Shown here: positions 54,223 through 64,000 of the stretch, piece by piece | How positions within the stretch are numbered: position 1 is the first letter of the stretch | How the letters are laid out: each line of letters begins with the position of its first letter | DNA from: Serratia sarumanii | Lineage (GTDB): Bacteria; Pseudomonadota; Gammaproteobacteria; Enterobacterales; Enterobacteriaceae | Length of the DNA stretch: 64,000 bases | NCBI RefSeq assembly: GCF_029962605.1 | Contig: NZ_CP124750.1 | Location: 4,836,001 to 4,900,000 of the forward strand | Reading direction: 5' to 3' | Position numbers and translations under genes: made by a program | Notes under the pieces: generated by a model | Seen by the model: the letters and a program-made list of their open reading frames with translations, nothing else | What the model was told of the DNA's origin: nothing | Database searches by the model: none

Positions 54223-54446
54223 AGCGTTATGGCGGCCTTAAACGCCGTCATCGTGGTCATGCCTGTCTATCACACCAAAACGCGCTCATCGCCTTCTGAG
54301 AGAAGATAATGCAAAACGAGATAAGAATCAGGAGGCCGGCAGGATAGAGTTCGGAGGAACATGAAGCAACCAGGATCGGGCAAACATCGGCATATAACGT
54401 CAAAAGCGCTCTATTCCAAAGCGGTAAGGAAGAAAAATGATAGGCA

Positions 54447-54480
54447 AAAAAAAACCCTTTGCTTTCGCAAAGGGTTCTTA
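54447..54480 (-). terminator. rrn/tRNA operon terminator
   Basis: Stem AACCCTTTGC/GCAAAGGGTT followed on the minus strand by a run of nine Ts, just after tRNA-Trp. Confidence 0.9.
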
Positions 54481-54483
54481 ATA

Positions 54484-54559
54484 TGGCAGGGGCGGAGAGA
54501 CTCGAACTCGCGACACCCGGTTTTGGAGACCGGTGCTCTACCAACTGAGCTACGCCCCT
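54484..54559 (-). tRNA. trpT: tRNA-Trp (CCA)
   Basis: 76-nt cloverleaf with encoded CCA end. Anticodon loop CTCCAAA gives anticodon CCA. Distal tRNA of the rRNA operon. Confidence 0.97.
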
Positions 54560-54610
54560 AAATCTCGCTTAACATTATGCCTGCTAATAAAGCAGGCATA
54601 ATTAAATAAG

Positions 54611-54687
54611 TGGCGGAACGGACGGGGCTCGAACCCGCGACCCCCTGCGTGACAGGCAGGTATTCTAACCAACTGAACTACCGCTCC
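54611..54687 (-). tRNA. tRNA-Asp (GTC)
   Basis: 77-nt cloverleaf with encoded CCA. Anticodon loop CTGTCAC gives GTC. Lies between 5S rRNA and tRNA-Trp, as in E. coli rrnC. Confidence 0.97.
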
Positions 54688-54779
54688 ACCGATTCTTTTA
54701 CGTTGCATCTTTCGATGCCGGCAATATCGCGCTCTGCGATTTGCGCATTACCAGTCGTCACGCTGATAACGTTTATTTG

Positions 54780-54899
54780 ATGCCTGGCAGTGTCCTACTC
54801 TCGCATGGGGAGACCCCACACTACCATCGGCGCTACGGCGTTTCACTTCTGAGTTCGGCATGGGGTCAGGTGGGACCACCGCGCTATTGCCGCCAGGCA
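54780..54899 (-). rRNA. rrf: 5S ribosomal RNA
   Basis: 120-nt gene starting TGCCTGGCGG and ending with the complementary GCCAGGCA. Ends placed by homology to the E. coli sequence. Confidence 0.97.
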
Positions 54900-55000
54900 A
54901 ATTCGTTTCATTCCAACCGCTTCACTCTCGTGTCGCCATCAGAACCAATCTCGGAACTTCGCTGAAAATCTCTTCGTCTCTAAAACATCTTCGGTGTTGT

Positions 55001-57908
<2,908 letters not shown>

Positions 57909-58040
57909 TCACAACCCGAAGATGTTTCCATCGTTCAAGTTGCAAACATTTGAGAGACTCTATGACAGGTTACTCTTCATTCCGGTACTTCTACGGAGGA
58001 ATGAATTTCAGCCGTCATGTTTCAATTTTCAGCTTGTTCC

Positions 58041-58056
58041 AGATTGTTAAAGAGCA
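58041..58056 (-). promoter_or_regulatory. spacer boxA antitermination site
   Basis: TGCTCTTTAACAATCT on the minus strand in the spacer just before 23S, matching the rrn boxA consensus. Confidence 0.85.
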
Positions 58057-58115
58057 AAATACTTCGCAGCATACTGTTGCCAATATACTCTGAAGTAGTG
58101 AAATACCGGACTATA

Positions 58116-58191
58116 TGGTGGAGCTAAGCGGGATCGAACCGCTGACCTCCTGCGTGCAAGGCAGGCGCTCTCCCAGCTGAGCTATAGCCCC
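58116..58191 (-). tRNA. tRNA-Ala (TGC)
   Basis: 76-nt cloverleaf with encoded CCA. Anticodon loop CTTGCAC gives TGC. Second tRNA of the 16S-23S spacer. Confidence 0.97.
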
Positions 58192-58229
58192 ATACAGTCA
58201 CGCGCAGTACCTTTTCCACTTCCGAGAAG

Positions 58230-58306
<77 letters not shown>

Positions 58307-58381
58307 ATAAAGGTATTTCTGCTCGTTACTTTTTCATCAGACAATCTGTGTGAGCACGCCACGCGAACTAATATCTTTAGG

Positions 58382-59923
<1,542 letters not shown>

Positions 59924-60068
59924 AAAGCTTGATGTGCTTCCACTCGAGAAGCGATGCTCAAAGATTTACTGCATGAATTTTACTTCAGTTAGTCACTCTT
60001 CAAGACTTGATATTTTTTTGCATCCGAGGATGCTGGATATCGTCTTGTGGAGTGCCCACACAGATTGT

Positions 60069-60089
60069 CTGATAAATTGTTAAAGAGCA
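60069..60089 (-). promoter_or_regulatory. rrn leader boxA
   Basis: TGCTCTTTAACAATTTATCA on the minus strand in the leader between P2 and 16S; binds the NusB/NusE antitermination complex in E. coli. Confidence 0.9.
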
Positions 60090-60120
60090 GTGCCGAGAAA
60101 CTCATCGGCGCGGGCTGCGT

Positions 60121-60148
60121 ATATTACGCTTTTAGCCCGGAGAGTCAA
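60121..60148 (-). promoter_or_regulatory. rrn P2 promoter
   Basis: Minus strand: TTGACT (-35, 60143-60148), 16-bp spacer, TAATAT (-10, 60121-60126). Confidence 0.85.
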
Positions 60149-60217
60149 GCGTTTATTTCGCTGTCTTCTCGCTGACCCGGCGGCTTGTCAGTCGTTGTTC
60201 CCGGTCAGTGGAGGCGC

Positions 60218-60245
60218 ATTATAGGGAGTTCTCGGCAGGCCGCAA
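60218..60245 (-). promoter_or_regulatory. rrn P1 promoter
   Basis: Minus strand: TTGCGG (-35), 16-bp spacer, TATAAT (-10, 60218-60223), then a GC-rich GCGCC discriminator typical of stringent control. An A/T-rich UP-like tract lies upstream (60246-60270). Confidence 0.85.
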
Positions 60246-61104
60246 CCCCTATTTTCAATATTTTTTCCGACCGTTGAATGTTTAACCAAAACACCGTTAA
60301 AGCGGCAGTTTTTTCAACGATTTAAAGCCGTAGCTCTGCAAAACGGGCAATAAAGCGTCAGTATCTTCATTCAACGCCATGCAATAGGCCAGATTCTCTT
60401 CCTGGCTCGAGACCAGATTTTCCTGCGTCGAGATGAGCCAGGCGGTACGACGGGCAATCGCCGCGCCGGAATCCACCAGCCGGGTGCCTTCCGGCAACAC
60501 TTGCATCAGCTCTTCAGCTAATAGAGGGAAATGGGTGCAGCCCAGCACGACGGTATCCGGCGGCTCGCGCATGCTCAGCCACGGATGCAGGATCTTCTTC
60601 AGTACCGGCAACGGCACGGCTTCGCCGTGCAGCTTGGCCTCCGCCAACTCCACCAGCTCTGAAGAGCCCAGCAGTTCAATCTTGCAGTCGGTAGCGAAAC
60701 GGGAAATCAGTTCGTGGGTGTAGCTGCGCTGTACGGTGCCACGGGTCGCCAACAGGCCGACGATGCCGTTAACGGTAAGACGGGCGGCAGGCTTGATGGC
60801 GGGCACCACGCCCACGACCGGGAAACTGAAACGCTCGCGCAGGGCCGGCAAGGAAACGGTGCTGGCGGTGTTGCAGGCAATGACGACAATCGCCAGAGGA
60901 TGCCGCTGCTGCACTGCGCCGACAATCTCCATCACGCGCTCAACGATAAACTCTTCGGACTTCTCACCGTAGGGGAACGCCACGTTGTCGAAAGCGTATA
61001 TATAGTGGAGATCCGGCAGCAACTGCCGAATCTCCTGATATACCGACAGCCCGCCGACGCCGGAATCGAAAACCAGCACCGTCGGGCGAGGTGTGGCGGT
61101 GCTG

Positions 61105-62976
<1,872 letters not shown>

Positions 62977-63039
62977 GAGAAAAGCATCCAAACTTAATTG
63001 GCGGATGCCGCAGGATCATGGCCGATAGTTCGCGACGGC

Positions 63040-63240
63040 CACGGACATTGCGACGTAACACCGGCAGGTCTTCGGGCTTGGGATTTGCAGGCCGCGGGGC
63101 GCGACCGGCAACGGGCGATGACTTCCCATCCTGCAATGGACAGTGTCTGCGTCGAAACGCTATCGCCGTGACTTCCCCTTACCGCTGCGCGTCAGCTCCG
63201 GATTCACACCGGATTCCCTTTTCACTCGCTGCTTGAGGCC
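63040..63240 (-). promoter_or_regulatory. cobalamin riboswitch of btuB
   Basis: Minus-strand leader of about 200 nt. It contains the B12 box AAGCCCGAAGACCTGCC (63063-63079), the conserved GGGAATCCGGTGTGAATCC element near 63200-63218, and the GGGAAGTC-type motifs between them. It binds adenosylcobalamin in the family and blocks btuB translation. Boundaries are approximate. Confidence 0.9.
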
Positions 63241-63380
63241 GGACGGCAATGCTACGATCAATGAAAATAGATGTCTAGACTGCTACTAATGTTACAAATA
63301 ATAAACGCGACAAAACTGGACTTCACGGGCTGATTCCCTACAATCCCCGCTGATCAAATTTGCCTGACGAGAAGACACAC

Positions 63381-64000
63381 ATGACGCCCGAGAATTTGCC
63401 TATTGAACGTTACGATGACCAACTGGCGGAGAAAGTCGCCCGCCTGAAGACGTTGATGTCACCGTTCGCGGCGCCCGAGCCGGAAGTGTTCCGCTCGCCA
63501 GTCGACCACTACCGCATGCGCGCCGAATTCCGCATCTGGCACGACGCGGACGACATGTACCACATCATGTTCGATCAGCAGACCAAGCAGCGTATTCGCG
63601 TCGATCGTTTCCCGGCCGCCAGCGAACTGATCAACCGCCTGATGAGCGCCCTGATCGCCGCGCTGAAACCGGAACCGATCCTGCGTCACAAGCTGTTCCA
63701 GATCGATTATCTGTCGACGCAAAGCGGCAAAATCATCGCCTCGTTGCTGTACCACCGCAAGCTGGATGACGTTTGGCAACGGCGCGCCGAGCAGCTGCGT
63801 GACGATCTGCGCGCGCAGGGTTTCGACCTGCAGCTGATCGGCCGGGCGTCGAAGACCAAAATCATGCTCGACCAGGATTATGTTGACGAAGTGCTGCCGG
63901 TCGCCGGCCGCGACATGATCTACCGCCAGGTGGAAAACAGCTTCACTCAGCCCAACGCGGCCATGAACGTGCAGATGCTGGAATGGGCACTGGCGGTGAC
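63381..64000 (+). CDS. trmA: tRNA (uracil-54-C5)-methyltransferase, N-terminal part
   Basis: The first ~206 residues of TrmA, which makes ribothymidine-54 of tRNA; the gene runs off the right edge. Start [18 protein letters not shown] and the [20 protein letters not shown] stretch match E. coli TrmA. Divergent from btuB, as in E. coli. Confidence 0.95.
   Translation, partial: MTPENLPIERYDDQLAEKVARLKTLMSPFAAPEPEVFRSPVDHYRMRAEFRIWHDADDMYHIMFDQQTKQRIRVDRFPAASELINRLMSALIAALKPEPILRHKLFQIDYLSTQSGKIIASLLYHRKLDDVWQRRAEQLRDDLRAQGFDLQLIGRASKTKIMLDQDYVDEVLPVAGRDMIYRQVENSFTQPNAAMNVQMLEWALAV

Overview
The window is chromosomal DNA from an enterobacterium, almost certainly Serratia and most likely S. marcescens. 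Three things suggest this: high-GC coding sequence; E. coli-like blocks of synteny (rlmJ-gor, yhjD-yhjE-yhjG-pdeH-kdgK, ilvC-ilvY, ilvLGMEDA-comM-maoP-hdfR-rrn, murI-btuB-trmA); and a tandem pair of subtilase autotransporters of the S. marcescens SSP type. The species call rests on gene content read by eye, not on a search.

Layout. 1-3783 is the tail of a sugar operon (two ABC permeases, an FGGY pentulose kinase, a SIS-domain sugar-phosphate protein). 3812-12590 holds housekeeping genes (rsmJ, prlC, a HIT protein, an amidase with a divergent LysR regulator, an ASCH protein, rlmJ, gor). 12747-15888 is a signalling module: a periplasmic molybdopterin-oxidoreductase-fold protein, a hybrid histidine kinase, and a convergent HTH-receiver regulator split by an exact 25-bp tandem duplication. 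16344-22683 holds two subtilisin-type autotransporters whose last ~1.6 kb are almost identical. 23075-25194 is a TetR gene divergent from a Tm-1-like/UPF0261 gene, with two matching operator palindromes between them. Then come spy and a convergent pair that looks like the RpfR/RpfF diffusible-fatty-acid (BDSF) quorum-sensing and cyclic-di-GMP system (26314-29191). 29533-37166 follows the E. coli yhjD-kdgK order with cdh inserted. 37409-38104 is a LuxR-type regulator without a visible luxI.

38158-49678 carries branched-chain amino acid synthesis: ilvC with divergent ilvY, and the ilvLGMEDA attenuated operon with an intact ilvG. Between the two lies an accessory pair (41424-42997) that looks like a membrane-active toxin and its membrane immunity protein. 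49812-54222 has an MFS carrier, comM, maoP and hdfR. 54484-60245 is a complete rRNA operon on the minus strand (P1/P2, 16S, tRNA-Ile, tRNA-Ala, 23S, 5S, tRNA-Asp, tRNA-Trp). The window ends with murI, btuB under a cobalamin riboswitch, and the start of trmA.

The most interesting points are the RpfF/RpfR locus, the frameshifting 25-bp duplication in the response regulator, the homogenised 3' halves of the autotransporters, the TetR operator pair, and the candidate toxin-immunity pair.
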